A program made the position numbers and the translations under genes. A stretch of DNA of 64,000 bases from Spiroplasma endosymbiont of Clivina fossor (GTDB taxonomy: Bacteria > Bacillota_I > Bacilli_A > Mycoplasmatales > Nriv7), in the NCBI RefSeq assembly GCF_964031115.1, contig NZ_OZ035006.1, positions 1,489,605 to 1,553,604 on the forward strand. The letters run 5' to 3'. Below are positions 8,791 through 20,061 of the stretch, in pieces. Numbering within the stretch: the stretch's first letter is position 1; each line of letters starts with the position of its first letter. The notes beneath the pieces are model-generated. The model worked only from the letters and a program-made list of their open reading frames with translations, was not told where the DNA came from and made no database searches.

Positions 8791-10509
8791 ATTATTTTTA
8801 CTCTTTTTAATTGGCAATAATGTATTTTTATGAACATTTTGCAAACCTTGATATCCTGAATCGGCAATTAATTCTAATTTTGGATTTATAAGTGTATTTG
8901 ATTTTAAAAATAACTTATAATCATGAGTACTGCCATAACAAAAATCTACTGAAATAATTTTATTGTTAAATAAATCAATAATTATTTGCGATTTTAATGA
9001 ATGTTGCCTTTTCTTACCAGAAAATAATAATTTTAGTTTTTTTTAATTCTTTCAATTGGAATTTCTGTAGCATCAATTGCTAATAAATTATTAGTAGTAC
9101 CCTTATTTTCTAATAATATCTTTTTGCCAGGTATATGAAAGTGACTATTTTTTATTAGAGTATTTTCAACTCAAAAGATATTACGAATACAACTAACATG
9201 ACTAATATTATATTTTTTTGCAATAATACGATATGTACTATATTCTTTTCAGTATTCTAAAGTCATAAGTAATCTTTGCTCTATTGATAATTTATTTGGT
9301 CTACCACCAATTTGTTTTTGTTTAGCTTCACCTTCTTTTAAAATTTCTACCATTTTCATGAAAGTTTTATATTTTATGCCTATTAAACTATAAAATTCGT
9401 TTTCGTCTTTGTATTTATCTAACATTTGTATTTCACCTAGGAAATAATATTATCAAAATAGTAGATAAAATTAAAGGTTATGTACCAAGTCTATTGAAGT
9501 TCTTCATTGTCAATTTCTAATTCTCAAAAGGCAATTAAATTGTTAGGAAGGTAAATGCTGTCATATTTGATAATGATTCTTTGTAATACTTCTCTAATAA
9601 CATCAAAGCATCGTTGTAAGGGTAAGGGATTATCTTTTAAAAAGTATTTATAATATACAGAATATTATAAATAAGTAATCAAAGAGATAATATTTATTTA
9701 AGGGAATATTAAAGTAACTATTGGCAAGATGATTATTTTTTATTGACATTTGGTAGTATAACCGTTTTACTAGTTGTAAAGTTTGCAAATAATAAGTATT
9801 AGTGATTTTATTTTTTTCTTGAATGTTTATTGTTTCAATTTGTGGAAAACGAGTATAAAAATCACGACTTCTTAGACGATAAAAAATACCTTCTAAATAT
9901 GTCTTTTTACTACGAAATGAATAATTATCAAAATGAAAATAACGAAAGGTTGGAATTAACCTGAGATGAAAGCCAGGAAAAATTTGTTTAAATAAAATAA
10001 ATCCTAAATCAAAGTAGAAATCATTTTTGTCTATTAAATCTCATTTTTGAGTAATGAAGTGTTTAATTGCTTTACTAAAAAGAAAATATTTAGCATCCTT
10101 TCAGCGTGGAAAATCTTGTTTAAATTGACTTATTTGGCGTTTTGTAAAGCGATAACCACTGGATGGCATTTCTCAATGGTATCATTCATAACACATTAAT
10201 AGGACATTAGAAGTCGTTATTGTTTTGTGAGTAATATAAAATGTAATTTCATTTTTAACATCAATTGTTGTATTTCAAGAGCATTCTTCATCTAATAAAA
10301 TCTCAATACAATCTTTTTCATTATTAAACTGAAAATTTTTAAAAATTTCTTTTAGTTGTTGGTGAATTTCAAGAATTGTATTCATTTTTTGAGATGGATT
10401 ACTATATATTTTAAGTTGTTCTTTAGTCATAATTTGCCATCTCTCGTTTACTATCGTTAATCTTATTATCTATTAATAGTAATAAAAATAAAAATAAAAG
10501 TTTTAGTGA

Positions 10510-10613
10510 GGTCGCGTTTAGTTTTCTTAGGTATTTTTTAAAAAAGAAAAAATAATCATTTACTATAAATTATTTCAATATTCAAATTAAGTATATATTT
10601 CTTATGTATGATT
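10510..10613 (+). mobile_element. ISLre2-type element, 5-prime end fragment
   Basis: It begins GGTCGCGTTTAGTTTTCTTA and continues with the sequence shared by the right half of the MITE at 1739-1842. It is cut at 10613 by an IS1595a tail. No coding sequence is retained. Confidence 0.7.
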
Positions 10614-10650
10614 TTTTTTATTTTATCAAGAGTTTTCGACAAAATTAAAA
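10614..10650 (+). mobile_element. IS1595a 3-prime tail fragment
   Basis: The terminal sequence ATCAAGAGTTTTCGACAAAA and a few flanking bases of IS1595a, joined directly to an IS256 fragment. Confidence 0.65.
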
Positions 10651-11838
10651 AAATATTTTAAAAACTGATGCGTCATTAGGAAAAATCTTTTTATTCTTAA
10701 TAACTTTTCTTAGTTGACTATTAACAGATTCAATCGCATTAGTTGTGTAAATAATCCTTCTAAATTCTTGAGGATATTCAAGAAAAATTATTAAATTATT
10801 TCAGTTATTTTTTCATGATTTAGTAATTTGTGGATACTTTTTATTTCATTTTTCTGAAAAATGATCTAAAGCAACTAGCGCTATTTCTTCATTAATTGCT
10901 GTATAAATTGATTTTAAATCATTAGCTACAAGTTTGCGATCTTTGTAAGGGACAAATTTTAAACTCTATTACGAATTTGATGAACGATGCATAATTGGTG
11001 CTGTGTTTTTGGGAACACAGCTTCTATTGCATCAGACATTCCAGTTAAATTATCGCTACAAGCAACAAGAATATCTTGTAAGCCACGATTTTTCATTTCC
11101 GTAAGAGAGGGGATTATATTAAGTCAAAATTTGGCTCCCTCATTCTCGCTAATTCACATTCCTAAAATATCTTTTAAACCATCTAAATTAATTCCTAAGG
11201 CAAGATAAACTGCTTTATTTATTATTCGTTTATCTTGCTTTACTTTAACAACAATACAATCAAAATAAACAATCGGATAAATCTTCTCTAAAGGTTTAGT
11301 TTGTCACATTTTAACTTCTTCAATAACATCATCAGTTATTTGACTAATTAAACTTTCTGAAATTTCTGCTCCGTGATAGAATTCTTGCAATTGTGCTTTG
11401 ATATCAGAAATTGTCATTCCTCTTGCATATAAAGAAATTACTTTTTGATCAAAGTTATCAAATCTTCTTTGTCTTTTCGGAATAATTACTGGTTCAAAAG
11501 TACTATTTCGATCTTTTGGTACATCAATTGCGATTGAACCATTTTTAGTAATAATGGTTTTTTGTGTGTTGCCATTTCTTTTATTATGATTCTCATCAGT
11601 TTCAAGATGATCTTTAATTTCCGTATTTAACATTCGTTCAGTTAATTTTTTGGTAAATTCCTGAAAAATAGTATTGCCTTTAAATAAATCTTGTGGATTA
11701 TCAATATTTTCTAAAAAATAATCAACAACTTTATCAATTGCATCAGGTTCTTTTTTTATTTTTTTTTTGTCATTTTCTGTTCTCCTTCGTTTAAGTATAA
11801 TTCAGAATGAATTATCGAGACACAGAATTTTGGACAGG
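10651..11838 (-). pseudogene. IS256-like transposase remnant
   Basis: This covers most of the 406-aa IS256-like transposase on the complement but lacks the last 40 or so codons (cut after VFKIF). It has +2 T in the run next to the ATG, shifting the start codon out of frame, a 2-base insertion near 10966, and an in-frame replacement adding 9 bases near 11105. The left element end (GACAGGCC) is still present at about 11838. It cannot encode a functional protein. Confidence 0.85.
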
Positions 11839-11860
11839 CCCTCCAGCAGCAGCCCCCCCC
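11839..11860. other. GC-rich 20-mer at an IS junction
   Basis: CCCTCCAGCAGCAGCCCCCC-type sequence between the IS256 end and the IS1595a leader, including a run of eight C. It matches neither element nor the AT-rich surroundings. It may be non-templated junction DNA or an assembly artefact. Confidence 0.6.
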
Positions 11861-11898
11861 TCTATCATATTAAAAATATACCTAAAATTAAGTATATT

Positions 11899-12966
11899 AG
11901 ACTTCTTGCAAAATTAATTTAAAATATAATTGAATTGTTGTTTTTAATAAAAAGGTGGAATTTAAATGAAATTTAAAAAAAATAATCAAATAAGTGATAA
12001 AAATTTTTTAAGATTAACTGGTATTAAACATACTACTTTTAATAAAATGCTAGAAATTTTAAAAATAGAAGAATTAAAAAAGAGATTTCGTCGCGGAAGA
12101 ACCAATAAATTATCATTAGAAAATCGTATTTTAATGACTTTAGAATATTGAAGAGAATATAGAACTTATTTTCATATTGCAAAAAGTTATGATATTAGTG
12201 AAAGTAGTTGTTATAGAAATATCAAATGAATTGAAGACACTTTAATAAAACACCCTAATTTTCAACAACTTACTGGTCAAAAATCACTATTAAAAGATTA
12301 TTTCAAAGATAAGACTGTTATAATTGATGTAACTGAAAGCCAAATCCAACGCCCAAAAAAAGACAAAAACAGCACTACTCAGGAAAAAAGAAAAAACACA
12401 CAATAAAAACACAAGTTATAATTGAAAAAGATAGTAAAAAAATTATTAGTTCTGATTTTTCTTATGGTAAAAACCATGACTTTAAAATTTTAAAAGATTC
12501 AAAAATTAAATTTTTACCAGAAACAACTGTTTTAGTGGATTTAGGTTATCAAGGCATACAAAAAATTAATCATAATGTTTTAATTCCTAAAAGAAAATCA
12601 AAGAAAAACCCTTTAAATAAAGAAGAAAAGCAAAATAATGAGCGAATTTCAAAAATGAGAATTGTTATTGAAAATGTTTTTGCTATACTTAAAAAATTTA
12701 AAATTATTAGTGAAAAATATCGAAATCGTAGAAAAAGATTTGCTTTAAGATTTAATTTAATAGCTTCAATTTATAATTTACAACTATTAGTTTAAATATA
12801 TTTGATAATTTAAAATTTCAGTCTTTTTTTATTGTAAATAATAATTTTTATTATGTTTTAATGACAAAATATTTGTAAAAATAATCTAAAAATTATTTTA
12901 ATAACACTTTTATATTTATTTTAAATTTAAAAATTATAATTATCATATTAATTTTGCAAGAAGTCT
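11899..12966 (+). mobile_element. IS5a, complete copy
   Basis: 1068 bp, same ends as the copy at 4845, target duplication ATT (11896-11898 and 12967-12969). The two-frame transposase lies at 11966-12795 with the A_AAA_AAA_G slip site. Confidence 0.9.
11966..12795 (+). CDS. IS5-family transposase (frameshift-fused), IS5a copy
   Basis: ORF A ends at 12406 and the -1 frame ORF B at 12795. The translated segments are identical to those of the copy at 4912-5741, including VIIDVTESQ, DLGYQGI and MRIVIENVFA. Apparently intact. Confidence 0.83.
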
Positions 12967-13003
12967 ATTCAATAAATATCAAGAGTTTTCGACAAAATTA
13001 AAA

Positions 13004-13196
13004 TAAAAAATTATTTTAATTTTGTTTTTATAAGCATTTTACTTAGTTTTTATAACCTTTTATTAAGATTATGTTTGTTAATATTAAATATTTTGTTTTA
13101 TTACTTATTTTTCAAATAAAACGATAATTAAATTGTAGTTACTTTTCTTTCAAAATTAATCAAATATTTTTCCACCTAACAAAACTTTACGCGTCC
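13004..13196 (-). repeat. Terminal block copy with phage-like end
   Basis: Inverted copy of the block at 3981-4172, ending ACAAAACTTTACGCGTCC. It starts exactly at an IS1595a end, as the other two long copies do, and is joined at 13197 to a truncated IS5a. Confidence 0.65.
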
Positions 13197-13441
13197 ATAA
13201 AAATTTTTTAAGATTAACTGGTATTAAACATACTACTTTTAATAAAATGCTAGAAATTTTAAAAATAGAAGAATTAAAAAAGAGATTTCGTCGCGGAAGA
13301 ACCAATAAATTATCATTAGAAAATCGTATTTTAATGACTTTAGAATATTGAAGAGAATATAGAACTTATTTTCATATTGCAAAAAGTTATGATATTAGTG
13401 AAAGTAGTTGTTATAGAAATATCAAATGAATTGAAGACACT

Positions 13442-14509
13442 AGACTTCTTGCAAAATTAATTTAAAATATAATTGAATTGTTGTTTTTAATAAAAAGGTG
13501 GAATTTAAATGAAATTTAAAAAAAATAATCAAATAAGTGATAAAAATTTTTTAAGATTAACTGGTATTAAACATACTACTTTTAATAAAATGCTAGAAAT
13601 TTTAAAAATAGAAGAATTAAAAAAGAGATTTCGTCGCGGAAGAACCAATAAATTATCATTAGAAAATCGTATTTTAATGACTTTAGAATATTGAAGAGAA
13701 TATAGAACTTATTTTCATATTGCAAAAAGTTATGATATTAGTGAAAGTAGTTGTTATAGAAATATCAAATGAATTGAAGACACTTTAATAAAACACCCTA
13801 ATTTTCAACAACTTACTGGTCAAAAATCACTATTAAAAGATTATTTCAAAGATAAGACTGTTATAATTGATGTAACTGAAAGCCAAATCCAACGCCCAAA
13901 AAAAGACAAAAACAGCACTACTCAGGAAAAAAGAAAAAACACACAATAAAAACACAAGTTATAATTGAAAAAGATAGTAAAAAAATTATTAGTTCTGATT
14001 TTTCTTATGGTAAAAACCATGACTTTAAAATTTTAAAAGATTCAAAAATTAAATTTTTACCAGAAACAACTGTTTTAGTGGATTTAGGTTATCAAGGCAT
14101 ACAAAAAATTAATCATAATGTTTTAATTCCTAAAAGAAAATCAAAGAAAAACCCTTTAAATAAAGAAGAAAAGCAAAATAATGAGCGAATTTCAAAAATG
14201 AGAATTGTTATTGAAAATGTTTTTGCTATACTTAAAAAATTTAAAATTATTAGTGAAAAATATCGAAATCGTAGAAAAAGATTTGCTTTAAGATTTAATT
14301 TAATAGCTTCAATTTATAATTTACAACTATTAGTTTAAATATATTTGATAATTTAAAATTTCAGTCTTTTTTTATTGTAAATAATAATTTTTATTATGTT
14401 TTAATGACAAAATATTTGTAAAAATAATCTAAAAATTATTTTAATAACACTTTTATATTTATTTTAAATTTAAAAATTATAATTATCATATTAATTTTGC
14501 AAGAAGTCT
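13442..14509 (+). mobile_element. IS5a, left arm of the composite element
   Basis: A complete 1068 bp copy with the two-frame transposase at 13509-14338 (slip site A_AAA_AAA_G, ORF A stop at 13949). The outer flank is ACT and the inner flank ATT. Confidence 0.9.
13509..14338 (+). CDS. IS5-family transposase (frameshift-fused), left arm
   Basis: Translated ORF segments are the same as in the 4912-5741 copy: ORF A MKFKKNNQISDK..., ORF B ending LQLLV. It probably supplies the activity that moved the composite unit. Confidence 0.83.
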
Positions 14510-14513
14510 ATTG

Positions 14514-14792
14514 TTATTTTTTGCCGATTATCAGTGCTGCTTGCTTTAAAATGTCATTTTCCATTCGTAATTGTTGGTTTTCTTTTCGCAAGTAAATTAA
14601 TTCATTTTCTTCGACAGTGCGATTATCTTTTGCTTTAAATGACCCAGAATTATTATAATTTTTAACTCAACTATAAATAGTTGGTTTTGATAAATTATAT
14701 TCTTTCCCTAAATTAATAACACTTTTGCCATTTTTGTATAGCATTACAATTTGTTTTTTAAATTCTTCAGAGTATGAGGTTTTATTTCCCAT
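14514..14792 (-). CDS. IS3-family OrfA (orphan)
   Basis: 92 residues from the ATG complementary to 14790-14792. It has a helix-turn-helix ([34 protein letters not shown]) followed by a leucine-zipper-like segment ([20 protein letters not shown]), the pattern of IS3-family OrfA, which binds DNA and pairs with the OrfB integrase. No OrfB remains because IS5a begins directly downstream. The IS3 end probably lies at about 14835-14865, where a TATGGTCCAATTTATTGTAG sequence occurs. It is unlikely to transpose alone. Confidence 0.8.
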
Positions 14793-14900
14793 TTTTATAT
14801 TCCTTCTTTCTTAATAATTTTGAAGTCTATATAATTATGGTCCAATTTATTGTAGCCTATCCAATATATATCAATAAGTAATTACAAATATTGTTACTAA

Positions 14901-15036
14901 GGCCGCGTTTAGTTTTCTTAGGTATTGCTTTGAAGAAGTAAAACAATCAGCTATATATTATTTAATTACTAAACTAACCCTGCCTTTCTTGTTATTGTCA
15001 TTTTTATTCGTTACCATTTTATCATATTATTGAATT
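14901..15036 (-). mobile_element. ISLre2-type element, 3-prime end fragment
   Basis: It begins GGCCGCGTTTAGTTTTCTTA (one change from the usual end) and continues through the 3-prime flank seen at 18310-18469 in inverse orientation. It is cut by an IS1595a fragment. Confidence 0.7.
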
Positions 15037-15416
15037 TTCGTTAATTAATTCTGATATGCAAAAATTATATTTTTTAGTAGCAAAACAAACAAATTCTACT
15101 TTATGTGTAACTAAAACAACAATTAATCCTGAAGCTAGTTATCGTAACTTAAATAAAATCAGTAAATTACAATCTAGTCTTAAAGAAGCCTTAATTCATT
15201 ATCATGGTTTAGGTTTTACTAATTTTCAAAATTATTTAAATCTCTGAAAATGAAAATACCAACATAAGGGTTTAACTTCAAACCAACAAACAGCGGTATT
15301 ATATTTTAATGTATAAAAAAGTTAAAGTAAAAATAGTAATTTTACATAAAAGCCTTTTAAAATTATCAAGTTGATGATTTTTTTTATTTTATCAAGAGTT
15401 TTCGACAAAATTAAAA
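15037..15416 (+). mobile_element. IS1595a 3-prime fragment
   Basis: Encodes the C-terminal third of the transposase (MQKLYFLVAKQTNSTLC... to FNV) and the right inverted repeat. The N-terminal two thirds are missing. One substitution (TNFQNYL for TNIQNYL) distinguishes it from other copies. Confidence 0.8.
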
Positions 15417-15609
15417 TAAAAAATTATTTTAATGTTGTTTTTATAAGCATTTTACTTAGTTTTTATAACCTTTTATTAAGATTATGTTTGTTAATATTAA
15501 ATATTTTGTTTTATTACTTATTTTTCAAATAAAACGATAATTAAATTGTAGTTACTTTTCTTTCAAAATTAATCAAATATTTTTCCACCTAACAAAACTT
15601 TACGCGTCC
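15417..15609 (-). repeat. Terminal block copy with phage-like end
   Basis: Same sequence as 13004-13196 apart from a few bases, again starting exactly at an IS1595a end but here at the 3-prime end, and closing ACAAAACTTTACGCGTCC. A 13 bp remainder separates it from IS5a. Confidence 0.65.
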
Positions 15610-15622
15610 ATTATCATATATT

Positions 15623-16690
15623 AGACTTCTTGCAAAATTAATATGATAATTATAATTTTTAAATTTAAAATAAATATAAAAGTGTTATTAAAATAATTTT
15701 TAGATTATTTTTACAAATATTTTGTCATTAAAACATAATAAAAATTATTATTTACAATAAAAAAAGACTGAAATTTTAAATTATCAAATATATTTAAACT
15801 AATAGTTGTAAATTATAAATTGAAGCTATTAAATTAAATCTTAAAGCAAATCTTTTTCTACGATTTCGATATTTTTCACTAATAATTTTAAATTTTTTAA
15901 GTATAGCAAAAACATTTTCAATAACAATTCTCATTTTTGAAATTCGCTCATTATTTTGCTTTTCTTCTTTATTTAAAGGGTTTTTCTTTGATTTTCTTTT
16001 AGGAATTAAAACATTATGATTAATTTTTTGTATGCCTTGATAACCTAAATCCACTAAAACAGTTGTTTCTGGTAAAAATTTAATTTTTGAATCTTTTAAA
16101 ATTTTAAAGTCATGGTTTTTACCATAAGAAAAATCAGAACTAATAATTTTTTTACTATCTTTTTCAATTATAACTTGTGTTTTTATTGTGTGTTTTTTCT
16201 TTTTTCCTGAGTAGTGCTGTTTTTGTCTTTTTTTGGGCGTTGGATTTGGCTTTCAGTTACATCAATTATAACAGTCTTATCTTTGAAATAATCTTTTAAT
16301 AGTGATTTTTGACCAGTAAGTTGTTGAAAATTAGGGTGTTTTATTAAAGTGTCTTCAATTCATTTGATATTTCTATAACAACTACTTTCACTAATATCAT
16401 AACTTTTTGCAATATGAAAATAAGTTCTATATTCTCTTCAATATTCTAAAGTCATTAAAATACGATTTTCTAATGATAATTTATTGGTTCTTCCGCGACG
16501 AAATCTCTTTTTTAATTCTTCTATTTTTAAAATTTCTAGCATTTTATTAAAAGTAGTATGTTTAATACCAGTTAATCTTAAAAAATTTTTATCACTTATT
16601 TGATTATTTTTTTTAAATTTCATTTAAATTCCACCTTTTTATTAAAAACAACAATTCAATTATATTTTAAATTAATTTTGCAAGAAGTCT
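15623..16690 (-). mobile_element. IS5a, right arm of the composite element
   Basis: A complete 1068 bp inverted copy. Transposase reading starts at 16623 on the complement and ends at 15794. Inner flank ATT, outer flank ACT. Confidence 0.9.
15794..16623 (-). CDS. IS5-family transposase (frameshift-fused), right arm
   Basis: ORF A runs from 16623 to 16183 and ORF B, in the -1 frame, to 15794. Sequence and slip site are as in the other copies. Apparently intact. Confidence 0.83.
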
Positions 16691-17419
16691 ACTTTAATAA
16701 AACACCCTAATTTTCAACAACTTACTGGTCAAAAATCACTATTAAAAGATTATTTCAAAGATAAGACTGTTATAATTGATGTAACTGAAAGCCAAATCCA
16801 ACGCCCAAAAAAAGACAAAAACAGCACTACTCAGGAAAAAAGAAAAAACACACAATAAAAACACAAGTTATAATTGAAAAAGATAGTAAAAAAATTATTA
16901 GTTCTGATTTTTCTTATGGTAAAAACCATGACTTTAAAATTTTAAAAGATTCAAAAATTAAATTTTTACCAGAAACAACTGTTTTAGTGGATTTAGGTTA
17001 TCAAGGCATACAAAAAATTAATCATAATGTTTTAATTCCTAAAAGAAAATCAAAGAAAAACCCTTTAAATAAAGAAGAAAAGCAAAATAATGAGCGAATT
17101 TCAAAAATGAGAATTGTTATTGAAAATGTTTTTGCTATACTTAAAAAATTTAAAATTATTAGTGAAAAATATCGAAATCGTAGAAAAAGATTTGCTTTAA
17201 GATTTAATTTAATAGCTTCAATTTATAATTTACAACTATTAGTTTAAATATATTTGATAATTTAAAATTTCAGTCTTTTTTTATTGTAAATAATAATTTT
17301 TATTATGTTTTAATGACAAAATATTTGTAAAAATAATCTAAAAATTATTTTAATAACACTTTTATATTTATTTTAAATTTAAAAATTATAATTATCATAT
17401 TAATTTTGCAAGAAGTCTA

Positions 17420-18469
17420 TTCAACTAGATGAAACATTTTTAGCGACATTAGATCAGAAAGTTAAACAAGACCAAAGAATTCGTTTAGTTACTTTTCATA
17501 CCGGGCATAAAGAAAAAAATTACAAACATGCTCGTAGAGAATTAGAAAACAAACGAGGTCATTTTCTAATGTTAAAAGTTGGTAAACGAATAAATACGAT
17601 GGATTATCGTGATTTATTAATTAAGGAATTACAAAAATATTATGTAAATATTAATTATGACAGAATAATTGTTTGTGGCGATGGTGCTACTTGAATTAGG
17701 GAAATTGCCAATAGTTTTGGTAATGTTAGATATATTTTAGATGGTTATCATGCTATTAAAAAATTAAAACAAACTGCATTTAATATTATTTTTGAAAATC
17801 GCAAAGTAACACTAAATAGTTGAATTAAATTATATAAGGATGGAAATCATCAAGAATTAATCAAAAACATTCGTAATGTTGCTAAAAATGAATTAAATAA
17901 AGATATTAAAACAAATTTACGAAAGGCGAGTAATTATTTCAGTAATAATAAGCAAGGTATTCATCATCAAAATTTAGAATGAAATATCGGCTGTAGCATC
18001 GAAAGTGATGTATCACATTTAGTAAAACAACAATTAGGCTATGGGGCAAAAATATATAATTATAAGAATTTAAATAACCTATTACATTTAAGAATGGCAA
18101 ATTTAAACAAATTAAATGTATTACATCATATTAATGAAAATATTAATTCAGAAATAGAAATCAGAAAAGAAATATATAAAAATTCATTATGAAATAAATA
18201 TAATAATAAAAATGATGATAGTTGAATTAATTATAAAGGTAATGCTGTAACAAATAAATATAATACATTTAAGTAAGTAAAAATATTAGTTAAAATTTAA
18301 TAATAATTAATAATTTTTTATTGTGTAAAAATTCAATAATATGATAAAATAAAAAAGAATAAAAATGACAATAACAAGAAAGGCAGGGTTAGTTTAGTAA
18401 TTAAATAATATAATTAGCTGATTGTTTTACTTCTTCAAAGAGCAATACCTAAGAAAACTAAACGCGACC
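17420..18469 (+). mobile_element. ISLre2-type element, 3-prime part with intact right end
   Basis: It holds the truncated transposase, a 190 bp AT-rich tail and the right end ending CTAAACGCGACC. The plectrovirus sequence begins at once after it at 18470. Confidence 0.8.
17422..18276 (+). pseudogene. ISLre2/UPF0236-type transposase, N-terminally truncated
   Basis: It opens at QLDETFLATLDQKVKQ directly after the IS5a end and stays in frame (code 4) for 284 codons to TAA at 18274. The segments FHTGHKEKNYKHARR, CGDGATWIREIANSFG and ILDGYHAIKKLKQ are typical of the UPF0236 transposases of the ISLre2 family. The N-terminal 120 residues or so, still present in the copy at 32297-35845, are missing, so it is inactive. 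This copy retains the native C-terminus (NAVTNKYNTFK). Confidence 0.82.
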
Positions 18470-18491
18470 CAAACAGTTCTAAGAATTCCAT

Positions 18492-19812
18492 GAGCCTGTC
18501 CAAAATTCTGTGTCTCGATAATTCATTCTGAATTATACTTAAAAGAAGGAGAACAGAAAATGACAAAAAAAATAAAAAAAGAACCTGACGCAATTGATAA
18601 AGTTGTTGATTATTTTTTAGAAAATATTGATAATCCACAAGATTTATTTAAAGGCAATACTATTTTTCAGGAATTTACCAAAAAATTAACTGAACGAATG
18701 TTAAATACGGAAATTAAAGATTATCTTGAAACTGATGAGAATCATAATAAAAGAAATGGCAACACACAAAAAACCATTATTACTAAAAATGGTTCAATCG
18801 CAATTGATGTACCAAGAGATCGAAATAGTACTTTTGAACCAGTAATTATTCCGAAAAGACAAAGAAGATTTGATAACTTTGATCAAAAAGTAATTTCTTT
18901 ATATGCAAGAGGAATGACAATTTCTGATATCAAAGCACAATTGCAAGAATTCTATCACGGAGCAGAAATTTCAGAAAGTTTAATTAGTCAAATAACTGAT
19001 GATGTTATTGAAGAAGTTAAAATGTGACAAACTAAACCTTTAGAGAAGATTTATCCGATTGTTTATTTTGATTGTATTGTTGTTAAAGTAAAGCAAGATA
19101 AACGAATAATAAATAAAGCAGTTTATCTTGCCTTAGGAATTAATTTAGATGGTTTAAAAGATATTTTAGGAATGTGAATTAGTGAGAATGAGGGAGCCAA
19201 ATTTTGACTTAATAATCTTACGGAAATGAAAAATCGTGGGTTACAAGATATTCTTGTTGCTTGTAGTGATAATTTAACTGGGATGTCTGATGCAATAGAA
19301 GCTGTTTTCCCAAAAACACAGCATCAATTATGCATTGTTCATCAAATTCGCAATAGTTTAAAATTTGTTCCTTACAAAGATCGCAAACTTGTAGCTAATG
19401 ATTTAAAATCAATTTATACAGCAATTAATGAAGAAATAGCGTTAATTGCTTTAGATCATTTTTCAGAAAAATGAAATAAAAAGTATCCACAAATTACTAA
19501 ATCATGAAAAAATAACTGAAATAATTTAATAATTTTTCTTGAATATCCTCAGGAATTTAGAAGAATTATTTACACAACTAATGCGATTGAATCTGTTAAT
19601 AGTCAATTAAGAAAAGTCATTAAGAATAAAAAGATTTTTCCTAATGACGCATCAGTTTTTAAAATATTTTATTTAGCATTTCAAAATATGGTTAAGAAAT
19701 GAACGATGCCAATTCAAAATTGGGGTAGTGCAATTTCACATTTAATGATAAAATTTGAGGACAGAGTGAATTTAAGTTAATTACTTAGAGACACAGTTAA
19801 TTGTACAGTCCC
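18492..19812 (+). mobile_element. IS256-like element, complete, in phage DNA
   Basis: 1321 bp, left end GAGCCTGTCCAAAATTCTGT, right end the complement of GGGACTGTACAATTAACTGT, with 8 bp target duplication AATTCCAT (18484-18491 and 19813-19820). Confidence 0.92.
18560..19780 (+). CDS. IS256-family (mutator-type) transposase
   Basis: 406 residues in code 4, normal for the family. The N-terminal region ([19 protein letters not shown]) is preceded by AGAAGGAGA. The DDE core shows [11 protein letters not shown] (first Asp), [12 protein letters not shown] (second Asp), the [15 protein letters not shown] block typical of Transposase_mut, and a C-terminal [15 protein letters not shown] segment. It catalyses cut/copy-type movement producing 8-9 bp duplications. 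An intact reading frame and a perfect duplication suggest recent activity. Confidence 0.92.
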
Positions 19813-19837
19813 AATTCCATGATAATTTTTCAAAACA

Positions 19838-20059
19838 TTATTTTTTATCCGCGTTATTGTTTTTTGAATTAGGAGCTTTAACTCATTCTTCAAAGCGAGC
19901 AATAAATACTTTTTCGTCTTTTGTAAAATTACCAGTATTACTTTTAATGGCATTTTTATATTTAATTCGCATTTTTATTTTGGCATAAATTTTATAAGCA
20001 AAATATGCCAATAGCATTATGCAAATGATAATAAATATTATTCCAATCGCAATATTCAT
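19838..20059 (-). CDS. Plectrovirus small membrane protein (copy 2)
   Basis: 73 residues with one N-terminal membrane helix (MNIAIGIIFIIICIMLLAYF) and a basic/acidic cytoplasmic tail (KDEKVFIARFEEWVKAP). It differs from the copy at 42810-43031 by a handful of residues. Function in the phage is unknown to me. Confidence 0.75.
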
Positions 20060-20061
20060 TT

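Larger units (their letters stand above)
7433..9492 (-). mobile_element. IS5b copy interrupted by IS1595a
   Basis: Ends AGACTTGGTACATAAC, flanked by ATT on both sides (7430-7432, 9493-9495). ORF A starts at 9425 on the complement (MLDKYKDENEFYSL). The second ORF is split near codon KKSKNNPLNP by IS1595a at 7645-8790. The transposase is therefore broken, although it becomes continuous again if the insert is removed. Confidence 0.88.
7295..10430 (-). pseudogene. Hypothetical protein gene broken by two frameshifts and an IS5b insertion
   Basis: The reading starts at the ATG complementary to 10428-10430 (MTKEQLKIYSNPSQKM...) and runs over 250 codons with aromatic-rich blocks (CYEWYHWEMPSSGYRF; DFYFDLGFILF). 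The frame is lost near 9665 and resumes as VYYKYFLKDNPLPLQRCFDV. IS5b (7433-9492) then interrupts it with an ATT duplication. A second one-base shift near 7400 precedes the C-terminus (EHYSEKHAYEEIYEE...LEPKEKKH). Rejoined, it would encode about 330 residues. I do not recognise the family. The decay suggests a dispensable gene. Confidence 0.65.
11861..13003 (-). mobile_element. IS1595a 5-prime end remnant split by IS5a
   Basis: The leader (TCTATCATATTAAAAATATA) and the terminal repeat at 12970-13003 belong to one IS1595a end on the minus strand. IS5a was inserted between them with target duplication ATT. No transposase codons remain. Confidence 0.75.
13442..16690. mobile_element. Composite transposon: two inverted IS5a copies around about 1.1 kb
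   Basis: A left IS5a (13442-14509, plus) and a right IS5a (15623-16690, minus) enclose 14510-15622. The outer flanks are the same trinucleotide: ACT at 13439-13441 and ACT at 16691-16693. Removing the unit and one ACT restores an uninterrupted IS5a ORF A. The pair therefore probably transposed as one unit. The cargo is only IS debris: an IS3 OrfA, ISLre2 and IS1595a pieces, and the terminal block. Confidence 0.75.
13197..17419 (+). mobile_element. Truncated IS5a split by a composite transposon
   Basis: Bases 13197-13441 (ORF A from DKNFLRL to IEDT) and 16691-17419 (ORF A from LIKHPNF through ORF B and the right end) form one IS5a copy lacking about its first 95 bp. It was interrupted by the 3.2 kb unit at 13442-16690 with an ACT duplication. 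Its own right flank (ATTCAACTAG) lies in an ISLre2-type transposase gene. Confidence 0.8.

Noticed and set aside
10987-11208. Plus-strand 73-codon ORF, also seen at 29158-29370.
   Set aside because: Antisense shadow of the IS256 transposase that recurs only because the IS recurs.
13442-16690. The two inverted IS5a copies explained by inversion between independent insertions.
   Set aside because: Inversion would place the complement of one duplication at the inner side of the other copy. The observed outer ACT/ACT and inner ATT/ATT do not fit that pattern.
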